Shown here in pieces: positions 1-6,913 of a stretch of 62,035 nucleotides of DNA. A program made the position numbers and the translations under genes. The DNA is from CAYYEF01 sp964470825. Lineage in GTDB: Bacteria; Patescibacteriota; Minisyncoccia; Phycocordibacterales; JAACPR01. The DNA lies in NCBI GenBank assembly GCA_964470825.1, contig CAYYEF010000002.1, forward strand, positions 1 through 62,035, read 5' to 3'. The notes under the pieces were generated by a model, which worked only from the letters and a program-made list of their open reading frames with translations, did no database searches and had not been told where the DNA came from. Numbering within the stretch: the first letter of the stretch is position 1; each line of letters starts with the position of its first letter.

Positions 1-40
1 CCTCTTCTTCTATTGTAATATCATCTTTTTCTTCATTCAT
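1..40 (-). CDS. 5' end of an unidentified protein, cut by the window edge
   Basis: An ATG on the minus strand at 38-40 opens a frame that reads M-N-E-E-K-D-D-I-T-I-E-E-E and runs off the left edge. Only 13 codons are visible, so no function can be given. A good promoter lies 9 bases upstream of the ATG, which supports this being a real gene start separate from the rpsI operon. The acidic N-terminus resembles the first residues of the anchored protein at 4176-5666, but that is too little to call homology. Confidence 0.5.
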   Translation of the reverse strand, partial: MNEEKDDITIEEE

Positions 41-49
41 AGTGTGCTG

Positions 50-77
50 ATTATATCAAACAAAAAAGCCCGCGCAA
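50..77 (-). promoter_or_regulatory. Promoter of the gene leaving the left edge
   Basis: On the minus strand, TTGCGC (72-77) and a perfect TATAAT (50-55) are separated by 16 bases, with a TG one base upstream of the -10. The -10 ends 9 bases before the ATG, so the leader is only a few bases. Confidence 0.55.
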
Positions 78-87
78 GATTTTTAAA

Positions 88-113
88 ACAAAAAACCGCC
101 TTTTGAGGCAGTT
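88..113 (-). terminator. Rho-independent terminator of the rpsI operon
   Basis: A 7-bp stem (AACTGCC with GGCGGTT, one G-U pair) at 94-113 is followed on the minus strand by a run of T. It sits 11 bases past the rpsI stop and closes the ribosomal operon. Confidence 0.8.
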
Positions 114-124
114 CTTTGGGAGGA

Positions 125-535
125 TTATCGTTTTGACCAAGCTGGTGCTTTTCGAGCTTTTTTCAGACCGAATTTTCTTCGTTCTTTAATTCTAGCGTCT
201 CTTTTTAGGTAACCAAGTTTTTTAACAGCACCTCTTAGTTCAGGTTCGTTTTTGATTAAAGCGCGAGCGATACCAAGTCTAATAGCATCTGATTGTGATG
301 AAATACCTCCACCATTAACCTTGACTGAGACTGAGAATTTTTCTGTAGTTCCAGAATTGTTTATAGCGTCTTCGATGTTTTTTATTAAATAATCAACTGT
401 AAAATATTCATTAAGAGCTTTGTCGTTTACTGTATATGAAGTTTTTGAAGCTGGAGTAATTCTAACTCGAGCAACTGATTCTTTTCTTCGGCCTACTGCT
501 TCAATATATTTTTTTGTTGTTTTTGATTCTGCCAT
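125..535 (-). CDS. rpsI: Small-subunit ribosomal protein uS9
   Basis: uS9 of the 30S subunit; in the family the C-terminal tail reaches the P-site tRNA. The 136-residue protein has the N-terminal core opening (YIEAVGRRKESVARVRI), the GGG-containing middle (VNGGGISSQSDAIRLGIARAL) and the conserved basic end KKARKAPAWSKR, where most bacteria have RRRPQFSKR. The terminal SKR, which contacts tRNA, is intact. It is the last gene of the operon, 4 bases after the rplM stop, and is followed by a terminator. The ATG start fits the family's usual N-terminus. Identity is secure. Confidence 0.96.
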   Translation of the reverse strand: MAESKTTKKYIEAVGRRKESVARVRITPASKTSYTVNDKALNEYFTVDYLIKNIEDAINNSGTTEKFSVSVKVNGGGISSQSDAIRLGIARALIKNEPELRGAVKKLGYLKRDARIKERRKFGLKKARKAPAWSKR

Positions 536-539
536 AAAA

Positions 540-881
540 CTATTCGCTAATTGTTAAATTATTCATTCTCTCGCTTTGTAATCTATTTCGAGGAATCATG
601 CCTTTGATAGCTTTTCTAAGAACTTCACCATAACCTTTTTTATCAATAACATGAGCCATTGAAGCAGATTTTAATCCTCCTGGATATCCACTGTATGTTT
701 TGTATGATTTTCCTGCCAATCTTTGTGCAGTAATTTTTAATTTTGAAGCATTTACAATTTTTACTTTTGAACCAGAAACAGCATTAGGTTGATAAGATGC
801 TTTATCTTTACCCATAAGAGCCATTGCAGCCTCAGTTGCAACTCTTCCTAGTGTTCTGTTTTGTGCGTCTATTTCTTTCAT
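540..881 (-). CDS. rplM: Large-subunit ribosomal protein uL13
   Basis: uL13 of the 50S subunit, an early assembly protein. I place the start at the ATG at 879-881, giving 113 residues beginning MKEIDAQNRTLGRVA. The frame stays open to a TTG at 899, but that codon lies inside the end of rplQ, and the ATG falls 4 bases after the rplQ stop, the usual spacing in this operon. The segment DAQNRTLGRVATEAA and the later KAIKGMIPRNRL are typical of the family. At 113 residues it is shorter than the roughly 140 of most bacteria, losing the C-terminal end. rplQ precedes and rpsI follows in one transcript. Confidence 0.93.
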   Translation of the reverse strand: MKEIDAQNRTLGRVATEAAMALMGKDKASYQPNAVSGSKVKIVNASKLKITAQRLAGKSYKTYSGYPGGLKSASMAHVIDKKGYGEVLRKAIKGMIPRNRLQSERMNNLTISE

Positions 882-885
882 GTTT

Positions 886-1236
886 TTATACAAATTCAAT
901 TAAAGCCATTTTTGCACCATCGCTTAGTCTTGGTTGCAATTTAATAATTCTGGTATAACCACCATTTCGGTCTTGGTATTTTGGAGCAAAAGTCTCAATC
1001 AATTTCTTTGAAGCTGCTTCACTGTTGATTTTTGAAATAAGCAGACGTCGGTCGCTTAGATTTGCTTTTTTAGCTTGTGTAATAAGCTTTTCAACATATG
1101 GACGTAGTGATTTAGCTTTTGTTTCAGTTGTTGTGATTCTGCTATCACGAATAAGAGAAGTGGCCAAAGATCGCATCAAAGCCTTTCTTTGGTTCTTATC
1201 TCTACCGAATTTTTTGTTCTTATTGTGATGTCTCAT
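886..1236 (-). CDS. rplQ: Large-subunit ribosomal protein bL17
   Basis: bL17 lies near the exit-tunnel side of the 50S subunit. The 116 residues start MRHHNKNKKFGRDKNQRKAL, close to the family's MRHRKxGRKLGRxxxxRKAL, continue with MRSLATSLI, and end with GYTRIIKLQPRLSDGAKMALIEFV, matching the usual GYTRI-x-K-x-x-R-x-GD-A-x-M-A-IIELV. It follows rpoA by 40 bases, the standard bacterial order rpoA-rplQ. The stop codon is 4 bases before the rplM ATG. Confidence 0.96.
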   Translation of the reverse strand: MRHHNKNKKFGRDKNQRKALMRSLATSLIRDSRITTTETKAKSLRPYVEKLITQAKKANLSDRRLLISKINSEAASKKLIETFAPKYQDRNGGYTRIIKLQPRLSDGAKMALIEFV

Positions 1237-1276
1237 GAATGGTTAGATTATCAGTTTTAGTATTATTTGTAAAGGC

Positions 1277-2239
1277 TTATTTCAAGATAATGCCGTGGTC
1301 ACCCAAAAGCTTCTTGATTTCTTGTAAACCTTTTGAACCCATTCCTTCAATATCTAGAATGTCTTCTTCTTTCTTTCGAGCAAGACCGCCAACAGTTCTA
1401 ATGTTTGCTGCTTCTAAAGCGTTGATTGTTCTTGAAGAAAGATTAAGAGTTTCGATTCTTGTTTTCAAAAAATCTTCTACTTCACCTTTATCTTCTGCGC
1501 TTGCTTCAATTTCGGCTGTAGCTTCTGAAACTTCTGCTACAATTTCTTCTTTGAAACCAACAATTGATTTAAGTTGAGTAATCATGATTTCAATTGATTT
1601 TTCTAGCGCTTTCTTAGGTGTAATAGTTCCGTCAGTTTCAATAGTAATTCGTAGTCTGTTGAAATCTGTTCTGTCGCCAACACGCATGTTTTCAGTTTCG
1701 TATTGTACTCGGCGAATTGGAGTAAAGTTTCCATCAAGGAAAATAGTTCCTACTTCTACTCGATCTTTTTGCAAAATGTCTTTTGGCACATAACCAATTC
1801 CGTTTCGAATTGTCATTTCAACCTCGATATCTTTTTTAGTTGTAACTGTGAAAAGATATTGATCAGGATTTTTAATTTCTACTTGAGATGAAGTTTCAAT
1901 ATCTCCTGCTCTTACTTCTTTTGGACCAGAAACTTTAATTTTTAAAGTTTGAGGTTCGTCGCTGTGTACTGAAGCTCGAATTTTCTTGATATTAAGAATG
2001 ATTGAGATAACGTCTTCTTTGACGCCTTCAATTGTTGAAAATTCATGACCAACGCCCTTAATTTTTAATTCTGTAATAGCTGAACCTGGTAGTGATGACA
2101 AGATAATTCTTCTTAGAGAATTACCAAGAGTGTGTCCATATCCTGGATATAGACCGTCTATTTCATAAACACCTTTAAAATTTTCTTCTACGACAATTTT
2201 TGGCTTTGATGGCAAAGCAATATTATTTTGATCTAACAT
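1277..2239 (-). CDS. rpoA: RNA polymerase alpha subunit
   Basis: Alpha subunit of the core RNA polymerase, whose dimer scaffolds beta and beta-prime. The 320 residues show the N-terminal dimerisation domain with GYGHTLGNSLRRIILSSLPG near residue 35 and the insert domain ending around residue 230. A linker rich in Glu and Ala follows, then the helix-hairpin-helix C-terminal domain (LNLSSRTINALEAANIRTVG, then EEDILDIEGMGSKGLQEI) that contacts UP elements and activators in other bacteria. The order rpsD-rpoA-rplQ is conventional. A separate promoter in the 71-base gap upstream suggests extra transcription of rpoA and the genes after it. Confidence 0.98.
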   Translation of the reverse strand: MLDQNNIALPSKPKIVVEENFKGVYEIDGLYPGYGHTLGNSLRRIILSSLPGSAITELKIKGVGHEFSTIEGVKEDVISIILNIKKIRASVHSDEPQTLKIKVSGPKEVRAGDIETSSQVEIKNPDQYLFTVTTKKDIEVEMTIRNGIGYVPKDILQKDRVEVGTIFLDGNFTPIRRVQYETENMRVGDRTDFNRLRITIETDGTITPKKALEKSIEIMITQLKSIVGFKEEIVAEVSEATAEIEASAEDKGEVEDFLKTRIETLNLSSRTINALEAANIRTVGGLARKKEEDILDIEGMGSKGLQEIKKLLGDHGIILK

Positions 2240-2278
2240 ACATGTGAACCGTTATTGATTACTAATAATTTGAATTAC

Positions 2279-2307
2279 ACTATAACTGTTTTTTTGACAT
2301 TTAGCAA
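2279..2307 (-). promoter_or_regulatory. Internal promoter before rpoA
   Basis: On the minus strand, TTGCTA (2302-2307) and TATAGT (2279-2284) are 17 bases apart in the gap between rpsD and rpoA. It would add transcription of rpoA-rplQ-rplM-rpsI independent of the infA promoter. Confidence 0.55.
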
Positions 2308-2310
2308 GTT

Positions 2311-2913
2311 CTATCGTTTATAGAATTGCAGTACTGCTTGTAAATCGAAATGTGATTCCTTTGGAGAATAAGTAGGATCACCAACTAAAGCAACTGATTT
2401 CTTGGCAGCATCAACTTTTAGCCATGCTGGCACAATTACATCTTTGAATCTTTCTTCAAAGTCTGTGAATAGACCTTTTGATTTACTTGATTCTTTAACT
2501 TCAATGTTCATGTCTTTTGTTACGTGAGTTGAAGGAACAGTTGTTCTAACACCGTTTACTTTTACGTGTCCGTGAGAAACCATTTGACGTGCTTGTCTTC
2601 GAGTCTTTGCAAAACCTGCTCGTAGAATAATAGCGTCTAGTCTTGTTTCAAGAGCTTGGAATACAATTTCTGTTTGATTCTTTGTATTTGCTTCGATAAC
2701 TTTTTTAACATAATTAGAAAGTTGTTTTTCCGTAATACCGTATGTAAATCGAACTTTTTGCTTTTCAATTAATTGAGCTCCGTAGTTTGATCGAGCTTTT
2801 GAAAAAGTTTTCTTTCTTTTTTGTTCAGATAGGGCAAATTTAGGTGACTGTGTTTTTTCAAAAACAGCTGCTCCTAATCTTCTTGCAATTTTATATTTTG
2901 GTCCTATTTTCAT
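2311..2913 (-). CDS. rpsD: Small-subunit ribosomal protein uS4
   Basis: uS4 nucleates assembly of the 30S body. The 200-residue protein begins MKIGPKYKIARRLGAAVFEK and is the cysteine-free form: the zinc-binding CxxC segment of many uS4 proteins is absent. The central S4 RNA-binding domain is clear (ETRLDAIILRAGFAKTRRQARQMVSHGHVKVNG, about residues 90-125). The end LQAVLQFYKR is close to the usual VVEFYSR. It is 8 bases downstream of rpsK. In other bacteria uS4 represses its own alpha operon; I see no obvious pseudoknot to claim this here. Confidence 0.96.
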   Translation of the reverse strand: MKIGPKYKIARRLGAAVFEKTQSPKFALSEQKRKKTFSKARSNYGAQLIEKQKVRFTYGITEKQLSNYVKKVIEANTKNQTEIVFQALETRLDAIILRAGFAKTRRQARQMVSHGHVKVNGVRTTVPSTHVTKDMNIEVKESSKSKGLFTDFEERFKDVIVPAWLKVDAAKKSVALVGDPTYSPKESHFDLQAVLQFYKR

Positions 2914-2921
2914 ATATTATT

Positions 2922-3350
2922 TTATACTCTTCGTGGTTTCTTAGGTTTTGGTCCATTGTGAGGAACCGGTGTTTTGTCGACAACTGATAATAATTGGATA
3001 CCTTTGCTGATAAATCCTCTGATTGAAGATTCACGGCCAGCTCCTACGCCCTTTACAACTACGTGGATTTTCTTTAGACCCATTAGTTCTGCTTTTTCAA
3101 TCAAAGTTTCTGCGGCTTTTGCAGCAGCAAATGGAGTTCCTTTTTTAGCGCCTTTAAATCCTAGAGAACCGCTTGATGCTGAGCAAATAGCATTTCCTTT
3201 TTCATCAGTTAAAAGTAGTTTTGTGTTATTGAAAGTTGATTGAACATACAAAACGCCAGTTTCTAGTTTTCTTCTAGATAATTTTTTTGAAGCTGCACCC
3301 TTTTGTGCTGAATCTTCGCTACCTTTTTTTACAATTCTTTTCTTTCCCAT
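2922..3350 (-). CDS. rpsK: Small-subunit ribosomal protein uS11
   Basis: uS11 lies on the 30S platform next to the mRNA exit. After a basic 25-residue N-terminus, the 142 residues show the family core VQSTFNNTKLLLTDEKGN, the GxKGxKKGTPFAAAKAAE stretch and the characteristic end VVDKTPVPHNGPKPKKPRRV, where most bacteria have DVTPIPHNGCRPPKRRRV. It lies between rpsM (19-base gap) and rpsD (8-base gap), the standard order. Confidence 0.97.
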   Translation of the reverse strand: MGKKRIVKKGSEDSAQKGAASKKLSRRKLETGVLYVQSTFNNTKLLLTDEKGNAICSASSGSLGFKGAKKGTPFAAAKAAETLIEKAELMGLKKIHVVVKGVGAGRESSIRGFISKGIQLLSVVDKTPVPHNGPKPKKPRRV

Positions 3351-3369
3351 ATTTCTATATTATATCTGA

Positions 3370-3750
3370 TTATTTCTTATCAACTGTCTTTCGTCCTGAA
3401 CCCATAGTCTTTCGAGCGTTACCACGGATAGTTCGAGAATTAGTTTTTGTTCTTTGTCCTCGAGCAGGAAGTCTTTTTGCATGTCGACTACCTCTGTATG
3501 ATTGAATATCTTTTAGTCTTTTGATATTTGAAGAAATTTCTCTTTTTAGATCTCCTTCTAGTTTGAATTGTTCTACAATTTCTCGGATCTTGTTTTCTTC
3601 ATCAGTTGTTAGATCTTTTGATTTCTTTCCATAATCGATACCTGCTTCATCCAAGATTTTGTGAGCGCGAGAACGACCAATACCATAAATGGAAATTAGT
3701 CCCATCTCTAATCTTTTTTCATCTGGAATTGTGATTCCTAATATACGCAT
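3370..3750 (-). CDS. rpsM: Small-subunit ribosomal protein uS13
   Basis: uS13 is in the 30S head and bridges to the 50S subunit and P-site tRNA. The 126 residues start MRILGITIPDEKRLEMGLISIYGIGRS, with the helix-hairpin-helix (YGIGRSRAHKIL) near residue 22. They end with the arginine- and lysine-rich tail containing RGSRHAKRLPARGQRTKTN. The gap to rpmJ is 41 bases with no obvious terminator, so it is probably cotranscribed. Confidence 0.97.
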   Translation of the reverse strand: MRILGITIPDEKRLEMGLISIYGIGRSRAHKILDEAGIDYGKKSKDLTTDEENKIREIVEQFKLEGDLKREISSNIKRLKDIQSYRGSRHAKRLPARGQRTKTNSRTIRGNARKTMGSGRKTVDKK

Positions 3751-3791
3751 AGTGAAAACTAAACTATCAAATAATTAATAAAATGTAAAGC

Positions 3792-3905
3792 CTAGCCTTG
3801 GCGTTGCTTGTGGCGTGGGTTTTTACATGTAATGTAAACTCGACCTTTTCTTCTAAGGGTCTTACAATTTCTGCATTTTTTTGTAACTGATGATTGAACT
3901 CTCAT
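3792..3905 (-). CDS. rpmJ: Large-subunit ribosomal protein bL36
   Basis: A 37-residue protein read directly from the minus strand: it begins MRVQSSVTKKCRNCKTLRRK and ends CKNPRHKQRQG. The pattern Cys11-x2-Cys14 ... Cys27 ... His32 is the zinc ribbon of the cysteine-containing form of bL36, a small 50S protein. Its position directly after infA (5-base gap) and before rpsM is its usual place. Length and motif leave little doubt despite the small size. Confidence 0.95.
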   Translation of the reverse strand: MRVQSSVTKKCRNCKTLRRKGRVYITCKNPRHKQRQG

Positions 3906-3910
3906 ATTGT

Positions 3911-4126
3911 TTAATTTCTTTTAAAAATTCTAGCTTTTCCCCCATATGGATCAAGGGTGACAGAGACTTTGTCTCCAAGGATAACTTTGATTCGATGCAT
4001 TCGCATTTTACCTGCTAAAAAGGCTAATACTTCTCTACCATCATCAAGTAAAACTTTGAACATGGTATTAGGCAATGCCTCAATAACTACTCCTTCGGCT
4101 GTATTTTCAATGTTATTTTTATCCAT
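3911..4126 (-). CDS. infA: Translation initiation factor IF-1
   Basis: IF-1 binds the ribosomal A site during initiation. The 71-residue OB-fold protein has the family signatures GVVIEALPNTMFKVLLDDG, VLAFLAGKMRMHRIKVILGDKV and DPYGGKARIFKRN, the last matching the usual DLTRGRITYRYK. It opens the operon, with a promoter 16 bases upstream. The first 10 residues (MDKNNIENTA) are slightly longer than in most bacteria. A gene encoding a large membrane-anchored protein ends 50 bases upstream. Confidence 0.97.
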   Translation of the reverse strand: MDKNNIENTAEGVVIEALPNTMFKVLLDDGREVLAFLAGKMRMHRIKVILGDKVSVTLDPYGGKARIFKRN

Positions 4127-4142
4127 TTATATACGAATTTCT

Positions 4143-4170
4143 ATAATATCAGAGCTTTTAATAAAGTCAA
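4143..4170 (-). promoter_or_regulatory. Promoter of the infA-rpsI ribosomal operon
   Basis: On the minus strand, TTGACT (4165-4170) and TATTAT (4143-4148) are 16 bases apart, and the -10 ends 16 bases before the infA ATG. It fills the only gap (4127-4175) between infA and the upstream gene. Confidence 0.75.
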
Positions 4171-4175
4171 CACAA

Positions 4176-5666
4176 TTATTCTATTTCAATGTTTATTTTG
4201 TTTGTGTTTTTAGGAAAGTCACTATTCCAGAATAGACTGAAGGTTGCGCCAGCTGTAGTTATTCCAGGATATTTAGAAATTATTTGAGAAAGTTCTTTCT
4301 TGTCTTTTCCTGCTAAGTCTTTTTTTATTTGTTCTAAATCATTTTGCCATACCAATACAGCGTCACCAGAGACATTTAATATTTCATTGTTTTGAATAAC
4401 TTCTTTGTTGTTTTCGATATTATTTTCTTTTAATGAAATGGCTAAAGTGTCAGGGTCTTTGATAAGGACAGGATTTCCGTCATAATCTCGACCACCTTTC
4501 TCAGCTACTTTTTTAGAAAGCTCACTTTTTGCAATAACATAAACTTTTGCATTACCAGAAAGTGAGATTTCTACTTTTTTACCTGATGCATTATTTTGTT
4601 TTGGAGCTAAGAAGACAAAGTTTTTAGGAGAATATACATACATATAGTTTTCAGTATTTTGCTCCTTAATTTTAGCAATTATTTTTTCTGTAATTTGTCC
4701 TTGTAGTTCAGTCACATAATTATTTAGAGCTTGTTCTGAAACAGTGTTTTTTGTTCCAACAAAACCACCAGACATTTCTGTTTTTGATTTAGCATAAAAG
4801 AAATCATACTGTTCTTGATCTTTAAAACCAGGAATTTTGAAGTCTGTTAGGCCGATATTATATTTTTCCCCTGGTTGGTCAGCAAAAACCTCCACATCTA
4901 TACTGCCAGGTGTCTTTTTACCAGCAGATTCAGTGTATCCAGGAACAGTTATAGAGTTCTTAATTCTGTAAACTAATCCTTCTTTTGTCTCAAAACGTGT
5001 ATTTTGGATAAGTTTTTGACCTTCAGTGTTGAATTCGTTATAAACAGTGATAACACCAGAAGCTTTGTTTTCTACAGATTCTTCTTTTTCTGCTTCTACA
5101 GTCTTGGCTGCTGTTTCGTTAATTTCTAAAACTTTATAATTTAAAAGCTCTTTATTACCAACTTTTTCATCAATAATTGGAATATCTATGTTTAGATTTG
5201 TTAGTTCACTAGTTTTAGGAGTAATAATAACTTTGGCACTAGCAAAGAATGAAGAAATACCAACAAAAATTAAAATAAGTGCAACTACTGAAGCAAGAGT
5301 CAGTACTAATGGAAAACCTTTACCTCCATTATTGTTATTTCTACTGTGACGATGATGAGTTCGAACGGGTTCTTCATCCTCTTCTTCCTCAATTCTTCGA
5401 GCAAAATCATTTATTGTGATAGGTTCTTTGTCTCTCTGCTCATTTATAAAATTAGAAATAGGTTCTTTCTTAATATCATCCATTTTCATCTCTTCCCTTA
5501 GATCAAGGTCTTTCTTGGTCGTTCTATGAGTGGACACTTTTTTAATGGGTGCCATATCAACTGAACTAATTCTATCTTTCTTACGAGTTGGTACAGGAAT
5601 ATCTTTTATAGATCTCTTTTGAATTGGTGATTTAATACCGTCTAAATAATTTTTTTCTTCATTCAT
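4176..5666 (-). CDS. Large single-pass membrane-anchored protein, function unknown
   Basis: A 496-residue protein with a charged N-terminal region of about 120 residues (many Lys/Arg and Glu, then an RTHHRHSRNNNNGG stretch). One membrane helix follows at about residues 127-150 (FPLVLTLASVVALILIFVGI). The C-terminal part of about 345 residues, presumably outside the membrane, starts with AKVIITPKT. That short motif recurs in anchored proteins of this bacterial group, some of which are annotated as baseplate-J-like; I cannot confirm such a domain here. The gene lies 15 bases downstream of an actin-fold ATPase. The pair recalls PilM with its membrane partner PilN, where the ATPase binds the partner's cytoplasmic N-terminus. 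That pairing is inference; the protein is much larger than PilN. Confidence 0.75.
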   Translation of the reverse strand: MNEEKNYLDGIKSPIQKRSIKDIPVPTRKKDRISSVDMAPIKKVSTHRTTKKDLDLREEMKMDDIKKEPISNFINEQRDKEPITINDFARRIEEEEDEEPVRTHHRHSRNNNNGGKGFPLVLTLASVVALILIFVGISSFFASAKVIITPKTSELTNLNIDIPIIDEKVGNKELLNYKVLEINETAAKTVEAEKEESVENKASGVITVYNEFNTEGQKLIQNTRFETKEGLVYRIKNSITVPGYTESAGKKTPGSIDVEVFADQPGEKYNIGLTDFKIPGFKDQEQYDFFYAKSKTEMSGGFVGTKNTVSEQALNNYVTELQGQITEKIIAKIKEQNTENYMYVYSPKNFVFLAPKQNNASGKKVEISLSGNAKVYVIAKSELSKKVAEKGGRDYDGNPVLIKDPDTLAISLKENNIENNKEVIQNNEILNVSGDAVLVWQNDLEQIKKDLAGKDKKELSQIISKYPGITTAGATFSLFWNSDFPKNTNKINIEIE

Positions 5667-5681
5667 AATAATTTCTTAATG

Positions 5682-6851
5682 TTAATGTGTATTTGTATAC
5701 ATTTTAACAAAATTAGAGAATATTGAAATTATGTTATCAGCACGAACCCCAGGACTATAAAGACAAAGGTTACTAAAGGTTTCTTTATTAAAAGAAATTA
5801 TGTCTGGTTTCTTGGACATTTTAAGGGTGCCTGCGTATCCATCAGCACTTTCAAAAATATTTCTTATCAAATTTCTGACTTCTTCATCTGAAATAATGAA
5901 AATTTTAGTAGGAATATCAATAACCTTTTCTTCTTGGAAAGAATTTTTCACAAGTTCTAAGTAGTAATCTTTTATGTGTTCAAAAACTTTTTCAATTTTA
6001 GCTCTTGAGCGAGGTTCATTTTTTTTATCGAGAAAAAGATTCAAATGAGACCAAGAGGTGTATAAATCAAAACCATACATTTCGGAAAGTTTTCTAGTGA
6101 AAATATGAGAACCTACAGGAATGGTCATATGTTTTTTAAAGAAGGAGTGACGAACTATACTTATTTCAGTCATCTCTCCACTAACATCCAGTAATACGTA
6201 GTCATTTGCAGTATAAAAATAGTTTTTAAGAAAAGAATATAAGACCGAAGTATGTGAATGGCTGATTATTTCATCAACATGAAAATTATCTTTTATAATA
6301 TTCTCAATATCATTTTTTGTTTCGGCTGAAATATGAGAAATATAAAATGAAAGTTTTACATCTTTAGTCTTTTTATCAAATGGGTCATTAGTTTCATAAC
6401 CATTTATTAATATTGAAGCGACATTTTTTTCAATAATATCCCCGTCTATACTTTTTTCTAGTTCTTTTGTGGCATTTTTAACTATTTTTGATAACAAGTC
6501 TTTTTTAAAAATAAAGTTTTTGTCTTGTTCGTAATGAATATCTAGAAAATCAGGAGTATACCAAGGAGAACCATATAAAACATGAATTTCTGATATTTTA
6601 TTATCAATATCAGGATCATTTATTTTAAATGAATTTATTTCTTTAATTATTTTTTTCAAAGCAACATGAGCACGATTAATAAATTCATCTGGTTTAGGTG
6701 CTTCACTAAAATAATAATGTTCTCTTCTTACAAATAGAATTTTAGGTACAGAAATTTCTGGGTTAACACTTATAATTGAAGCAGCAACACTTGAGCTTCT
6801 AAAATCAAATAGAATTATTTTTTTACTTTTATTCTTCCCACCAAAAAACAT
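5682..6851 (-). CDS. Actin-fold ATPase of the PilM/FtsA type
   Basis: A 389-residue protein with no membrane segment. Near the N-terminus KKIILFDFRSSSVAASII fits the phosphate-1 strand of actin-fold ATPases. Around residues 220-250, YVLLDVSGEMTEISIV followed by IPVGSHIFTRKLS fits the phosphate-2 motif and the family's GG-x-x-(F/I)T-x-x-(I/L) turn. FtsA anchors Z-rings and PilM organises type IV pili; the sequence is too divergent to choose. The next gene encodes a single-pass membrane protein that may be its partner. The ATG is only 7 bases after an extended -10 sequence, so the mRNA may be leaderless. Fold assignment is fairly confident; role is not. Confidence 0.72.
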   Translation of the reverse strand: MFFGGKNKSKKIILFDFRSSSVAASIISVNPEISVPKILFVRREHYYFSEAPKPDEFINRAHVALKKIIKEINSFKINDPDIDNKISEIHVLYGSPWYTPDFLDIHYEQDKNFIFKKDLLSKIVKNATKELEKSIDGDIIEKNVASILINGYETNDPFDKKTKDVKLSFYISHISAETKNDIENIIKDNFHVDEIISHSHTSVLYSFLKNYFYTANDYVLLDVSGEMTEISIVRHSFFKKHMTIPVGSHIFTRKLSEMYGFDLYTSWSHLNLFLDKKNEPRSRAKIEKVFEHIKDYYLELVKNSFQEEKVIDIPTKIFIISDEEVRNLIRNIFESADGYAGTLKMSKKPDIISFNKETFSNLCLYSPGVRADNIISIFSNFVKMYTNTH

Positions 6852-6858
6852 CCCTTTC

Positions 6859-6867
6859 AGTATAACA
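6859..6867 (-). promoter_or_regulatory. Extended -10 promoter of the PilM-like gene
   Basis: TGTTATACT on the minus strand: a TGn extension plus the -10 hexamer TATACT (6859-6864). Seven bases (GAAAGGG) separate the -10 from the ATG at 6851, so the transcript should start at or next to the ATG. Confidence 0.55.
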
Positions 6868-6913
6868 AAAGCAGAAAAATCTTGTTAGTGGAAATTTATT
6901 TAGAAGTTGATAA

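Noticed and set aside
540..899. rplM starting at the TTG at 899
   Set aside because: That start lies inside rplQ; the ATG at 881 follows the rplQ stop by 4 bases and matches the family's N-terminus.
6852..6858. GAAAGGG as the Shine-Dalgarno of the PilM-like gene
   Set aside because: It touches the ATG with no spacing, too close to pair with 16S rRNA; the bases are better explained as the gap between the -10 and a leaderless start.
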